From contig JBCFYV010000001.1 of assembly GCA_039000515.1 (NCBI GenBank), positions 10,958,928 to 11,022,927 on the forward strand: a stretch of 64,000 bases of DNA, given 5' to 3'. This document shows, one piece after another, positions 1 through 9,540 of the stretch; within the stretch, counting starts at the first letter, position 1, and each line of letters starts with the position of its first letter. The notes under the pieces were generated by a model, which was not told where the DNA came from, searched no databases, and saw only the letters and a list, made by a program, of their open reading frames with translations. Both the position numbers and the translations under genes were made by a program. This DNA is from Timema cristinae. Taxonomy: Eukaryota; Arthropoda; Insecta; Phasmatodea; Timematidae.

Positions 1-257
1 ACTATTCCACCTTAAGAGAGCTCGTGAATCATCAGACGTCTGTTCCCCAAGTCCAATGTCACGACGGATCTTCCTTCTTCTCTTACTCAACAGTTAATAG
101 TGATGTTATGTCGGAATAGTTCTCACTTACCTGGCGAGGGCTTGTTACGATATTTCCTGTTGCGCCACTTTATACGCACCGCCCTCTTTACGATGTTAGG
201 GCCACACGGATACATAATATACAATATAATACAATCCATGCAGTGTTTATCTGTCCT

Positions 258-1042
258 TCCAGGGCCCTTTCTCCCTTTTATAGGTATCCTAGAACAGTGG
301 TCGGAAACTCGGGGCTCCCCGAGGGCCCTTTCTCCCTCTTATAGGTATCCTAGAACAGTGGTCGGCAACCTGGAGCTCCCTGAGGGCCCTTTCTCCCTCT
401 TACAGGTATCCTAGAACAGTGGTCGGCAACCTGGGGCTCCCTGAGGGCCCTTTCTACCTCTTATAGGTATCCTAGAACAGTGGTCGGAAACCTGGGGCTC
501 CCTGAGGGCCCTTTTTCCCTCTTATAGGTATCCTAGAACAGTCGTTGGCAACTGGGCTCCCGAGGGCCCTTTCTCCCTCTTACAGGTATCCTAGAAGAGT
601 GGTCGGAAACTTGAGGCTCCCTGAGGGCCCTTTCTCTCTCTTATAGATATCCTAGAACAGTCGTTGGCAACCTGGGGCTCCCTGAGGGCCCTTTATCCCT
701 CTTACAGGTATCCTAGAAGAGTGGTCGGAAACTCGGGCTCCCTGAGGGCCCTTTCTCCCTCTTATAGGTATCCTAGAACAGTGGTCGGCAACCTGGAGCT
801 CCCTGAGGGCCCTTTCTACCTCTTATAGGTATCCTAGAACAGTGGTCGGAAACTCGGGCTCCCTGAGGGCCCTTTCTCCCTCTTACAGGTATCTTAGAAC
901 AGTGGTCGGCAACCTGGGCTCCCTGAGGGCCCTTTCTCCCTCTTACAGGTATCTTAGAACAGTGGTCGGCAACCTGGGGCTCCCTGAGGGCCCTTTCTCC
1001 TCTTATAGGTATCCTAGAACAGTGGTCGGCAACCCGGGGCTG
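258..1042. repeat. 60-61 bp minisatellite, about 13 units
   Basis: Thirteen head-to-tail units spaced 59-61 bp, anchored on GGTATC at about 283, 343, 404, 465, 526, 585 and so on to 1008. Each unit holds CAGTGGTCGGCAACCTGGGG followed by GAGGGCCC. The first part resembles the end of hAT transposons. Units differ by single substitutions (CGGAAAC or CGGCAAC, CAGTGG or CAGTCG) and 1-bp indels. Open frames across it are by-products of the repeat and not genes. Confidence 0.95.
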
Positions 1043-1094
1043 GCTAAGACATCTTAGGGGGGGAGGGGGCTAATCCTTGATTCCTAGCCTGTAG

Positions 1095-1180
1095 GAGTGA
1101 CGTCTTAGACCAGGGATGTGCAAACTTGCTTATACAAGGGCCTGGCAAAAAATAAAATAAAAAAATGGTGGGCCAAAGTC
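1095..1180. mobile_element. hAT-like transposon terminus (relic)
   Basis: The stretch CCAGGGATGTGCAAACTTGC, followed about 12 bases later by GGGCCTGGCAAA and then GGTGGGCC, has the look of a decayed hAT end (CAGGGGTGGGCAAACT type with GGGCC). No partner end or duplication was found. The 150 bp after it are AT-rich. Confidence 0.4.
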
Positions 1181-2122
1181 TTTTATTCATTAATTTTTCT
1201 TCAACATTTATTTTAAAATAAATGGTAGACTGCACCACACAGAATTCCTCCATCTTTTATCTTAAAATAGACATTTACTAAAAACTCATAAGATTTTAGA
1301 AACGAATTAATTGGTCTAGATATTGTTGTAAAAGCACTACACTGAAGATAATACATTAAATAATATAAACTGTTACAAAAAAATTGAGAAATGAGAAACA
1401 CTTTGTCCAACAAAGAGCATAAGCATCAAATCAATTTTCAAATACCTGAATTAAAAAGTATATAAATATATTTGGGTACAGCTCATAAACTATTAGTTTT
1501 ATAAAAACGTATTTCAAATAAAATATGTTTATCTTTAATATTACTATAGCTTTGCAATGATAAGTTATTTCGTATTTCAAATAGTTCCAGAATAATGATC
1601 AACATTGGAAATTTTCCCTGATGTAATGTACCCTCAAAGAAATTTTCATGATAAAATGAGAATTGCAATCTTGTTTATAATAACAAATAGTGTCTAGATA
1701 TACAATTTAATCAAAATCGTTAGAGCGAATTTTGACAAAATAGATCTTTTTCTTTTTGACCTTCAATAAACTACCTTTAAATTTAGGGTTGGATATATAA
1801 TTCCAAAAACTCTCGTGAGGACCTTATGAAAACCCCAGATATCAAGTTTTAGCCCAATCGGTAAAATAGTTTCGGCTCTAGCCCGAGGTACAGACAGACA
1901 GACAGACAGACGGACGGCATTATTGTTTCAGGAGGTCATGGAACGTCGACATTAATTGAAATCTAGAGTTCTATTTTTTGACTATTACAATAATTTATTT
2001 CCGGGTGTCAAGAGAAAGTCAAAATGATAAACACATATAATACATTGACATGAATAAGTTTAAACACATTTAGAATGTATATAATGATACATAGCTTAGT
2101 GGCTCAAAATCTTTTAAATTCG
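1181..2122. other. No gene recognised; AT-rich, with a LINE-like tail
   Basis: No convincing exon on either strand. At 1845-1915 the text runs from AAGTTTTAGCCCAATCGGT through TTTCGGCTC to (CAGA)n. This resembles the end sequence of old non-LTR elements widespread in invertebrates, but the assignment is from general resemblance only. Confidence 0.4.
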
Positions 2123-2130
2123 TTCAGAAG

Positions 2131-2914
2131 CAGTGGCGGCTCGTGTATATGCACTTGATATTATCGATAACATTTAATATAAGGAGTCCTTAAGTCTTTA
2201 ATTCTTTATTTATTTTTGTAGTACAATGTATATCCCTTAAGATTAATGTCAGTACTTCAGTAGCCATCCCCCAGTTTATCAAAAAGATACAAAAATCTTT
2301 GTAGGGAACTGTACACTTCACAGTGCCAGCGACGTGGTATTTGACTGTTGTGCGCATGCGCACATAGGAGAAGGGTAGGGAGGAAGGTGGGACTGCCAGG
2401 TAGAGAGAGCACTGTTGCTCTCACAGTGCCGGCTATGGTGTGATGGTGGAAGGAAGTTTTTTTCTTTACTCAGCGTGTGTTGTGCTTAAAAATCGTGTAC
2501 CATATTCTAGAATTGTGATAAAGTGTAGAGTTAGATTATTATTCTACTTCCAGCTATTCTATTTGATTCATTTTTTTTTCGGTTCTTTTATTTAACAGAA
2601 AGACTAAATGCGCTTGCAGTACTTTCAATGGAGAAAAATTTCCTCATTTGTCATCCATAGATAAAGGAGAAAATTATTGAACTTTTTGCGCAAATTAAAA
2701 CAAGAAGAATGGATTTCATTTTTAAATGAATAGATCAAGCTGTAACAATTTATGTTAAAGTAAGTAAAAAAAATTTTTTTGTTAAGATTTTCTTAAGTTC
2801 CTGAATACATTTTCTTTGTATACATGTTTTTTTTCCCTTTACACAATTTTAAAACAAAGGCTAAACATTTTCTGGAGCAGCACCCTCACTAATTTTAGCT
2901 ACGAGCCGCCACTG
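2131..2914 (+). mobile_element. hAT element, copy 1 (non-autonomous, 784 bp)
   Basis: Terminal inverted repeats CAGTGGCGGCTCGT at 2131 and ACGAGCCGCCACTG ending at 2914, flanked by a perfect 8-bp duplication TTCAGAAG (2123-2130 and 2915-2922), the hAT hallmark. Inside are a TGCGCATGCGCA palindrome near 2351 and a spliced-looking 3' coding exon (2599-2729). Compared with the other copies it lacks about 27 bp just after the left end (the GGCACTGCGGAACTGCAG stretch). It is an internally deleted derivative, not able to move alone. Confidence 0.9.
2599..2729 (+). pseudogene. hAT transposase C-terminal exon remnant
   Basis: After a polypyrimidine-rich acceptor ending TTTAACAG comes a frame reading RLNALAVLSMEKNFL and ending in TGA at 2727-2729. 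The RLNALAVLSME motif is typical of the extreme C-terminus of hAT transposases (dimerisation region end). This copy has an in-frame TAG after CHP, where the copies at 17.8 and 56.3 kb read PEIKEKIIELFAQIKTR. Only this last exon is present, so the peptide is a relic. Confidence 0.75.
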
Positions 2915-3130
2915 TTCAGAAGATTTATATGACGGAGTGTGAGATGAGTGAAACTAAGAAGGGGGGGAGGGGGGGATTCTCAATAAAGAAGAGAACACAC
3001 ATGCTTATCAGTAAGTATGTTTCTAATATAACTTTTCCTGCGTTTCATGGTTAGAACAACATTGTTCGCATGAATATGAAGATGAGTACATTGTCATATA
3101 TATATTTTCACCTTGATTTATCAAGTTTTG

Positions 3131-3267
3131 AAATATTGATTTTGTCATGATTTTACAAAAATCCGTTGTTGTTGTTTTGAAAAAAGCCTGCTTGCGTTGT
3201 GAAGCAGTTTTTTTTTTCAAAACAACAAAACAGAATTTTTGTAAAATCATGACAAAATCAATATTTT
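3131..3267. mobile_element. 137-bp near-perfect hairpin (fold-back MITE)
   Basis: Left arm 3131-3193 and right arm 3202-3267 are reverse complements over about 62 bp with a loop under 10 bp. Both arms carry ATTTTGTCATGATTTTACAA. Mismatches are few and lie mostly in the T/A run beside the loop. It has the form of a fold-back miniature element. No flanking duplication is certain. Open frames across it are palindrome artefacts. Confidence 0.8.
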
Positions 3268-3857
3268 GTTTATCCATCCCTGCCCTAGACCATGTGATCA
3301 TCAAAGTGTTTTTTATAAGAAGATAAAAATGAGTTAGATGTAGTTCCGAGAATCGTTGTTAAAAGGAACCGCTTAACGTTTTAAATTAATAGACAGTATT
3401 TTACAATGAGGCTCATTAGGAGAATATTTGTTGCTCCCTAAAAAAAAGCCAACAAAGCACCCCCGGGTGTTGACCTTGAGAACTTTGTTTTCCCACGGTA
3501 AGGTGTCCTAATTTCCCTCAGGTGGACCCGAGGCTGATTATGACGGTAAATATAGAGATGCTTCATTCACAGGTTAGTCCGCACAACTGTGTCGTGAGAA
3601 GAGATTAGGGATTAACGCGGCTAACGTTCATGGCCATGGTTGAGGTCACGAACAAGTTTGTTTAATTTGGTAACAAAAAATATCCGTTTGTCATTTAAGT
3701 GTAATCTTGCAAGTAATGATAATTTCGATTCAAAGATACATTTAATGGCTTCTTAAAACAATTGTACTGTCCAATTTTCATAAGAAGGAACTTTTAAAAA
3801 ACAAATAAATAATATTTATTTGCGGCGAATTTGACAACAATTTTTACTTATTTGTTT

Positions 3858-3894
3858 TAACACCGCATCTTACTACCCGTTCGGGCTTTACGCA

Positions 3895-3939
<45 letters not shown>

Positions 3940-4160
3940 TTTATTATATTTGCACCGTGTCTTACTAACCGTTCGGGCTGTACGCATATTTATTTATTAT
4001 TTATTATTATATTATGCACTGCTTACTACCGTCGGCTGTAGCATTACCAATGGTAATGGTAGGGTGATTGTGAGATGAAATGGAGGACCTACAGTTTAAC
4101 GTGGGATCCGAACCACGGTGGAGCCTGGCATTCCCCACATTCACAAGTTGTGATTAATAC
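3858..4160 (-). repeat. SINE 3' tail present three times, with (TAA)n spacers; family C fragment
   Basis: Read on the minus strand, a family C body (about 4160 to 4050, with the CCACCGTGGTTCGGATCCCA block) runs into its tail. The tail (GCGTA..CCCGAACGGGTAGTAAGA..CGGTG) then appears twice more at 3951-3990 and 3858-3898, separated by TAA-rich tracts of about 23 and 50 bp. This looks like local duplication of tail plus microsatellite and not three independent insertions. Confidence 0.7.
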
Positions 4161-4376
4161 ACGCCTTATTTATTAATTAAGCTAATAAAATAAATATGAT
4201 AAAAGTTGAATTTAGAGAAAGTGCACCCACATTTGCGTAGAGGAAGAGTGGAAAACCATGTTGTAAAAACAACCCTGAGTACATCTGAATGGGATTCGAA
4301 CCCCGATCTTCCTGTCATCGACAATCTAGTCCAACATGAGAGTGACACCTTTTAGACCATGCGACCACAGAACCGG
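4161..4376 (-). repeat. SINE family B, minus strand
   Basis: tRNA-derived head on the minus strand (CGGTTCTGTGGTCGCATGGTC as A box; GGGGTTCGAATCCCATTCAG around the B box) followed by the conserved body block that reads CTCTNCNCAAATGTGGGTGCAC. No separate duplication found. It abuts the family C fragment. Confidence 0.75.
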
Positions 4377-4762
4377 GTGTGAACACAATAATAATTATTC
4401 TGTTACGATCAACACTGAAAACATTTTATTACTAATTTTGTTATTTTATAGGTATTGATAGAATATATCAAAAGTGACAGCTGTAGAATACACCACTTGA
4501 CGTATGAACACGTGAAAATAGGTCTAGTAGTTTTTCTATCTGTAAGTTAAGGCTCTTCCTATGAAAATTGGACTGTATACATTACAATCTGTACAAATGT
4601 TCCAGGTTATTAATATTTAGTGAAAACTACAAAGTAAGATTGTTTTAAAAATTCAAGCTAGACTCCATTAGCCACTCCCAAGGTCAGGAGGAGGAGCCAA
4701 CAATAGTCTTGGGAGACCTTGATTTGTCATTGTGTTTCTAACACAAGGGTTTTAACGACCTG

Positions 4763-4998
4763 ATCTACCTAGTCTTACTACCCACTCCTACTATTCGCAC
4801 GTATATTAACTACGTTACTAGATAGGGGTGATGAGGGAAGAAAATCAGAGGAAATACCTCCGAATTCGCGTGAAGGGAGTGTGGGAAAACATTTGAGGTA
4901 AAAACTCCCTAATTACATCAACCGTAATACGAACCCCAGCCTTCACCTCATCATAACAACCAGACTAAATGAGTCTGACGTTTAGACCGCGTGCCCAA
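4763..4998 (-). repeat. SINE family B, minus strand, diverged
   Basis: Tail TCTTACTACCCACTCCTACT at the low end, body with AATTCGCGTGAAGGGAG, B-box remnant GTAATACGAACCCCAG and a head with GTTTAGACCGCGTGCCC. Clearly older than the copies at 45.5 or 39.0 kb. Confidence 0.65.
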
Positions 4999-5004
4999 TG
5001 TAAC

Positions 5005-5215
5005 AGGTCTAATCTACTCTATGTGGTAGGGATGAGAAGGGTGTTTTATAGAAAGTGCACCCACATTAGCTTTGAGAAAATATCGTATAACATCAGTGAT
5101 ACATAATATATAGAAAATAACCCTCGGTGAGCTCTGCAGGGTTTCGAACACTTACCTTCCCGTCAACTGTGACCTTGTTCAATGTGAGTCTAGATACTTA
5201 AACCACGTGGTCAGG
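5005..5215 (-). repeat. SINE family B, minus strand, tail missing
   Basis: Starts inside the body (GGTAGGGATGAGAAGGGTG), retains GTGCACCCACATTAGC, the B-box region AGGGTTTCGAACACTTACC and the head ACTTAAACCACGTGGTCA. It lies 10 bp from the preceding copy in the same orientation. Confidence 0.6.
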
Positions 5216-5427
5216 GGTGTATTTAGGGACCTAGTCTTCATTCTGAACTGGTGGTCACGCAGTCTAAGGCTTCAGGCTAACGATATACTGGAATTCTCTG
5301 AGGACATGGGCTTCGAGTGTAGGTCGGGTACACACAGGGATTTATGTGATATTTCCTCCCTAGAGTTGGTGAGTTCACCCTCTTCATCCTTAGCTCGTAG
5401 ATTAGTCAAAACAATTCCTGACCGTAC

Positions 5428-5462
5428 AAGTAGTGGAGTGGTTAGGGAGACTGACTCTAAGG
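5428..5462 (+). repeat. tRNA-like head fragment
   Basis: GTGGAGTGGTTAGGGAGACT followed by GACTCTAAGG matches the tRNA-like segment at 57666-57699 (GTGGCTGAGTGGTCAGGGAG and GACTGACTCCACGG). Two occurrences suggest another tRNA-derived repeat family. Too short to classify. Confidence 0.35.
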
Positions 5463-5494
5463 TATGTTTGAGTACACAGTTTTATTTTAGAACT

Positions 5495-5732
5495 GCTTCC
5501 TACTAACCGTTCAGTTTATAAACCTATTTACTAATTACACTAAAGTGTTGAGGGTGAGAAATGTTGAAACAAGAGGAACTGCACCAATATTTGCTTGGAT
5601 AAAGCGTGGAAAACCATTTAAAAAAAAAACACCTTCAGTACACTTGACCGAGATTTGAATCTTGATCGTACAGTCATCGGAAGTCTAATCAATCAAGAAT
5701 GTAGCGCGTTAAACCACGTGATCACCAAAGCG
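5495..5732 (-). repeat. SINE family B, minus strand
   Basis: Tail TCCTACTAACCGTTCAGT, body TATTTGCTTGGATAAAGCG, B box GAGATTTGAATCTTGATC and head GCGTTAAACCACGTGATCACC. Full length but diverged. Confidence 0.7.
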
Positions 5733-5877
5733 TGTATTTAATCAATTATTTAAAAACAATTTAGACAGTAATACAATCTTTACAATTTGATATAACCTCT
5801 TTATTAAATTAAATGATATTAAACCAGTCTTTATTTTTAAATACTCATTAATAAATGTAAATTAGAGTTGGCGCACT

Positions 5878-6620
5878 GGACTAGTTCAAAGTTAATCTGG
5901 TCCTTAAATGACATACTAGACTTTCAAAGTTATCGGTATAATGATTTATAACTGTTCAATTTAGGTCATTAAATGACTTACTAGACTTGTTCAAAGTTAA
6001 TCGGGTCATTAAATGACTTACTAGACTTGTTCAAAGTTAATCGGTCATTAAATGACTTACTAGACTTGTTCAAAGTTAATCGGTCATTAAATGACTTACT
6101 AGACTTGTTCAAAGTTAATCGGATCTTAATGACTTACTAGACTTGTTCAAAGTTAATCGGGTCATTAAATGACTTACTAGACTTGTTCAAAGTTAATCGG
6201 GTCATTAAATGACTTTACTAGACTTGTTCAAAGTTAATATGGTCCTTAAATGATTACTAGACTTGTTCAAAGTTAATCTGGTCCTTAATGACTTACTAGA
6301 CTTGTTAAAAAGTTAATCTGGTCCTTAAATGACTTACTAGACTGTTCAAAGTATCGGTCATAAATGATACTAGACTTGTTCAAAGTTAATCGGTCATTAA
6401 ATGACTTACTAGACTTGTTCAAAAGTTAATATGGCCCATTAAATGATTACTAGACTTGTTCAAAGTTAATCTGGTCCTTAAATGACATACTAGACTTGTT
6501 AAAAGTTAATCTGGTCCCTAAATGACATAGGGCCTATTAGACTTGTTCAAAGTTAATATGGTCCTTAAATGACATATTAGACTAGTTAAAAGTTAAGCTA
6601 GTCCCTATACGACACACTGG
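5878..6620. repeat. about 41-bp minisatellite, some 17-18 units
   Basis: Unit: GACTTACTAGACTTGTTCAA then AGTTAATCGGGTCATTAAAT. Central units (about 5960-6240) are nearly identical while the edges differ (TTAATCTGGTCC, GACATACTAG). Several units have 1-4 bp losses. One unit near 6528 has an inserted GGGCC. More homogeneous in the middle than at the ends, as expected when unequal exchange acts mainly in the centre. Confidence 0.95.
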
Positions 6621-7065
6621 TCAGGAAAGTTTAGCTATCTTTGTCTTAAAGCATGAGATTACCTAAGTTAATGAAACAATATATTCTATGAAAATATTTG
6701 CCACTTTTTATGATTAGACTTTTATGTACTTTTTTCTCATCGTTTACAATTAGGATAGTATTTATCATTAAAAAACAGAGAGACCGAAAAACACGTGTTC
6801 AGAGGGGTTATTTCTTGGGAGCTCCTGGGAATGTCAAGATCGGCAATTAATCTTTGCTTTTTTTGCAATAAAAAGTCACAAATTTTAAATTTAAACTTTT
6901 AAAGAGTCATTTGACTTGATTAGCTGGCATTAAACGACGCATTACTACACCGCAAAAAATTATATCTGATTTTAGATCCTGCTTTTAGCCAATTACACAA
7001 GTTCTTGAAACTTGTGAAGGCCAATGTCAAGTCTATCACTGAAGAGTAATAGGTCTGTTTTTTTT
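6621..7065. other. No gene recognised; AT-rich single-copy-looking DNA
   Basis: No motif, frame or inverted repeat that I can support on either strand. Confidence 0.5.
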
Positions 7066-7069
7066 TTAG

Positions 7070-7313
7070 CAACGTGTCTTACTACTCGTTTGGTTTATAC
7101 GCTTATATACTAATTATGCTAATGGTTTTAGGGATTAGAAAGGCTATATTTAGAAGAAATTTACCCGAATTTGCGTGTAGGAAGAGTGAAAACCTTTTTG
7201 GAAAATCACCTTCAGTGCACCCGACTAAGATTCGAACCTCAATCTCCCGGATCGGCAGTATAGTCTACTGCGAGAGTACCTAGCGTGCTAGACCACGCGA
7301 CCACCAAAGCGGG
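7070..7313 (-). repeat. SINE family B, minus strand, nearly full length
   Basis: Low end reads AGCAACGTGTCTTACTACTC (tail), then AATTTGCGTGTAGGAAGAG (body), GATTCGAACCTCAATCTCC (B box) and GCTAGACCACGCGACCACC (A box). The head is intact enough to show the whole tRNA-like part: A-box and B-box lie about 60 bp apart. Confidence 0.8.
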
Positions 7314-7319
7314 TGAAAT

Positions 7320-7611
7320 GTCAGTTAACTAATCACGAGGTTTACCATCCTTTATCCTCAGGCTGCTGATTCATATCTTTAGATCAATATCCTGTTTCCT
7401 TATAGACCTATCAGACGGACTAGATCTAATTATCAACCAAATAGTACCGATGCGAACGAATAAAAACCTAAGTATCGTCAATTTCTTTGTAGAAGAATAA
7501 CACCTGGACATGGGAGTCCAACTATTGGATTTTATATTAGTGCGCCGCGCCAATTATCTACCCTATCGCCACATTGGTTGATTCCGAGCCAGAGGGATGA
7601 ACCTAGGTAAC
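7320..7611. other. No gene recognised
   Basis: Mixed sequence between two SINEs. A 60-codon minus-strand frame exists at 7371-7553 but has no recognisable domain. Ends in the target duplication of the next SINE. Confidence 0.4.
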
Positions 7612-7624
7612 TTAGTGGTATAAC

Positions 7625-7882
7625 ACCCGCCTCGGTGGCGTAGTTAGCTAACGCGCTTGTCGTGTTGAGCTTGACTGCTGAGGACGGGGAGATCGAGGTT
7701 CGAATATCGGTCGGGTGAACTGAGGGGGGGGATTGTACCTAAATGGTTTTCCACTCTCCCTCCACACAAATGCGGGTTCACTTCCTATAATTCAACCTTC
7801 CTAATTCCTAAGCAATTAGTGTAATTAGTACTTAAAGCGTATAACCCGAACGGGTAGTAAGACGTGGTGCAAAATTATTATT
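7625..7882 (+). repeat. SINE family A, full length, 13-bp duplication
   Basis: Family A reference copy. Pol III A box GGTGGCGTAGTTAGCTAACG and B box GAGGTTCGAATATCG lie in the tRNA-derived head. A central domain (TTTTCCACTCTCCCTCCACA, AATGCGGGTTCACTTCC) is shared with family B. The tail is GCGTATAACCCGAACGGGTA, GTAAGACGTGGTGC, then an AT-rich end. A perfect duplication TTAGTGGTATAAC (7612-7624, 7883-7895) brackets it, so it is a complete retrotransposed insertion. Confidence 0.92.
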
Positions 7883-7895
7883 TTAGTGGTATAAC

Positions 7896-8679
7896 CTAGC
7901 GTCTTTTCAAGGCGTAATTTTTCAACATATATATATAAGAAATATTTGTGAACCGACAATTAATCTGAACCCAATTTTAATTTCACTAATTTATAAACAA
8001 AAGTTATTATATTGAATAGCCGTTTTAATTTATTTTATTGAAGTGTTTTAAAGCAATTGTACACAATTTATACAGATACACAAATTCACTTCTTTAAATA
8101 ATAAAGATTAGAAAACAACATTTATAGTTTTAAACCCAGCAATTGACTTTTTCACATTGTAAAGTTGTTTAGAAAAATTGTTTTTAATGTTAAAAAAATT
8201 GCTTAAATGCTACCCCGTTACAATATACTGGATATATATAAATTTATCCTCTCATTGTAAACCTTAATACATTAGTTACTTTAGGAGTGCTCTGGTTTAC
8301 TGAGGTATTAAATTAACTGTGGTAACTACTTAGTAAAAACACAAATATCTTAATATGTTTTATCAATTACCGCAGATCATTTTAAGATAGCAAAAACAAA
8401 ATTTATTAAGGCTTATAATGGTGTAAATAATTTATGAACATCGTGTATATGTAATATATAAAAGTTCAAACAGCTCTTCTACCAAATCTATGCCTCGCAT
8501 GAATTTAAGAGCCACTTTTAATAATATGGAATAAAGAAAAGATCATGTAAATAAAATTTGGTCTAAATCCGTTCTTTATGTAGTGTTATACAGAGACAAG
8601 ACCTTCTGATAAATCAGGATTTGCCTTTAAAAACAGCAAAAGTAGTCAAATAAAAAATTTCAAAACAATACAAATTATC
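7896..8679. other. No gene recognised; strongly AT-rich
   Basis: About 780 bp of AT-rich sequence with short homopolymers. No long frame, hairpin or repeat seen. Confidence 0.5.
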
Positions 8680-8691
8680 AACTATTACCTT

Positions 8692-8948
8692 ACCCGCCTC
8701 GGTGGCGTAGTTGGCTAACGCGCTAGTCGTGTTGAGCTCGACTGCTGAGGATGGGGAGATCAAGGTTCGAATCTCGGTCGGGTGAACTGAGGGTGGTTTT
8801 TCCTAAATGGCTTTACACTCTTCCTCCACGCAAATGCGGATTCACTTCCTCTAATTTAACCTTCCCAATTTCTAATCCATTAGCGTAGTTGGTACTTAAA
8901 GCGTATAACCCGAACGGGTAGTAAGACGCGGTGCTAAATGTTGTTGTT
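8692..8948 (+). repeat. SINE family A, 12-bp duplication
   Basis: Nearly identical to the copy at 7.6 kb in head, body and tail, with the duplication AACTATTACCTT at 8680-8691 and 8949-8960. The 3' end is GGTGCTAAA followed by TGTTGTTGTT, a TTG-type tail in place of TAA. Confidence 0.92.
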
Positions 8949-8960
8949 AACTATTACCTT

Positions 8961-9480
8961 GAAAGGTTAACACTAGCAATCGCTGACCCTTTTTTAAAAC
9001 CATTCCAGATATTTAATTTCAGAGTAATTTGTTAATCGTCTAGGAAATCGTTGTGAGATCCAAAACAGTTTCCTAGAAACTTAAGTCTGTGTCGCAGGCT
9101 ACAATGTAGTAAAACTCGTGCTTCATGCAGTTGTTTTTAAAAATAACACGTGACTGGAGAATGTGTATCGTGATTGGAGGATTAACCATGCACACACCAA
9201 CCTAACATCACCGCTGTCAAATTAGTTACATTTAGCTTAAGGTTAGTGTTTTTACGTAATTGCAGTGAGGCATGTTAAGCCAGAGATTGTAATAACATCC
9301 TTGTAATTTACATAAACTATTCAAGGTAGTAAAATAGCCCAATTCACCAATAACACCAATCTTGCTGATTAGATGATTTAAAAAAAAAATCAATTCGCTT
9401 AACACCAAACGACTTTCGATATTACCATATTAATACCTATGCTGTGTTTCTAGGTCACGCAAAGCTTGTTACAACTATAC
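8961..9480. other. No gene recognised
   Basis: AT-rich with no supported feature. The last 60 bp (from about 9480) are the non-repeated flank shared with the lone inverted copy at 60.6 kb. Confidence 0.45.
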
Positions 9481-9540
9481 CTGTTCTCTGTTCTCCCATA
9501 ACCTCTCCCCATTTGACCAAACATACAGTCTCTCCTCTAT

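Larger units (their letters stand above)
3765..4577. mobile_element. TA-flanked inverted-repeat element with nested SINEs
   Basis: Left end TACTGTCCAATTTTCATAAG at 3765 and right end CTATGAAAATTGGACTGTA finishing at 4577 are inverted repeats of about 24 bp. The terminal TA suggests a Tc1/mariner-type MITE. The inner core near 4450-4515 (TATCAAAAGTGACAGCTG, then CACTTGACGTATGAACACG) recurs at 21.7, 48.7 and 50.2 kb. The middle is filled with SINE pieces (3858-4376), so the ancestral element was far shorter. Confidence 0.65.

Noticed and set aside
2599..2729. Host gene exon
   Set aside because: The same exon recurs in three elements with hAT ends, so it belongs to the transposon.
8692..8780. 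True tRNA gene at the head of a SINE
   Set aside because: Same head occurs repeatedly with SINE body and tail and target duplications, so it is a retroposon promoter.
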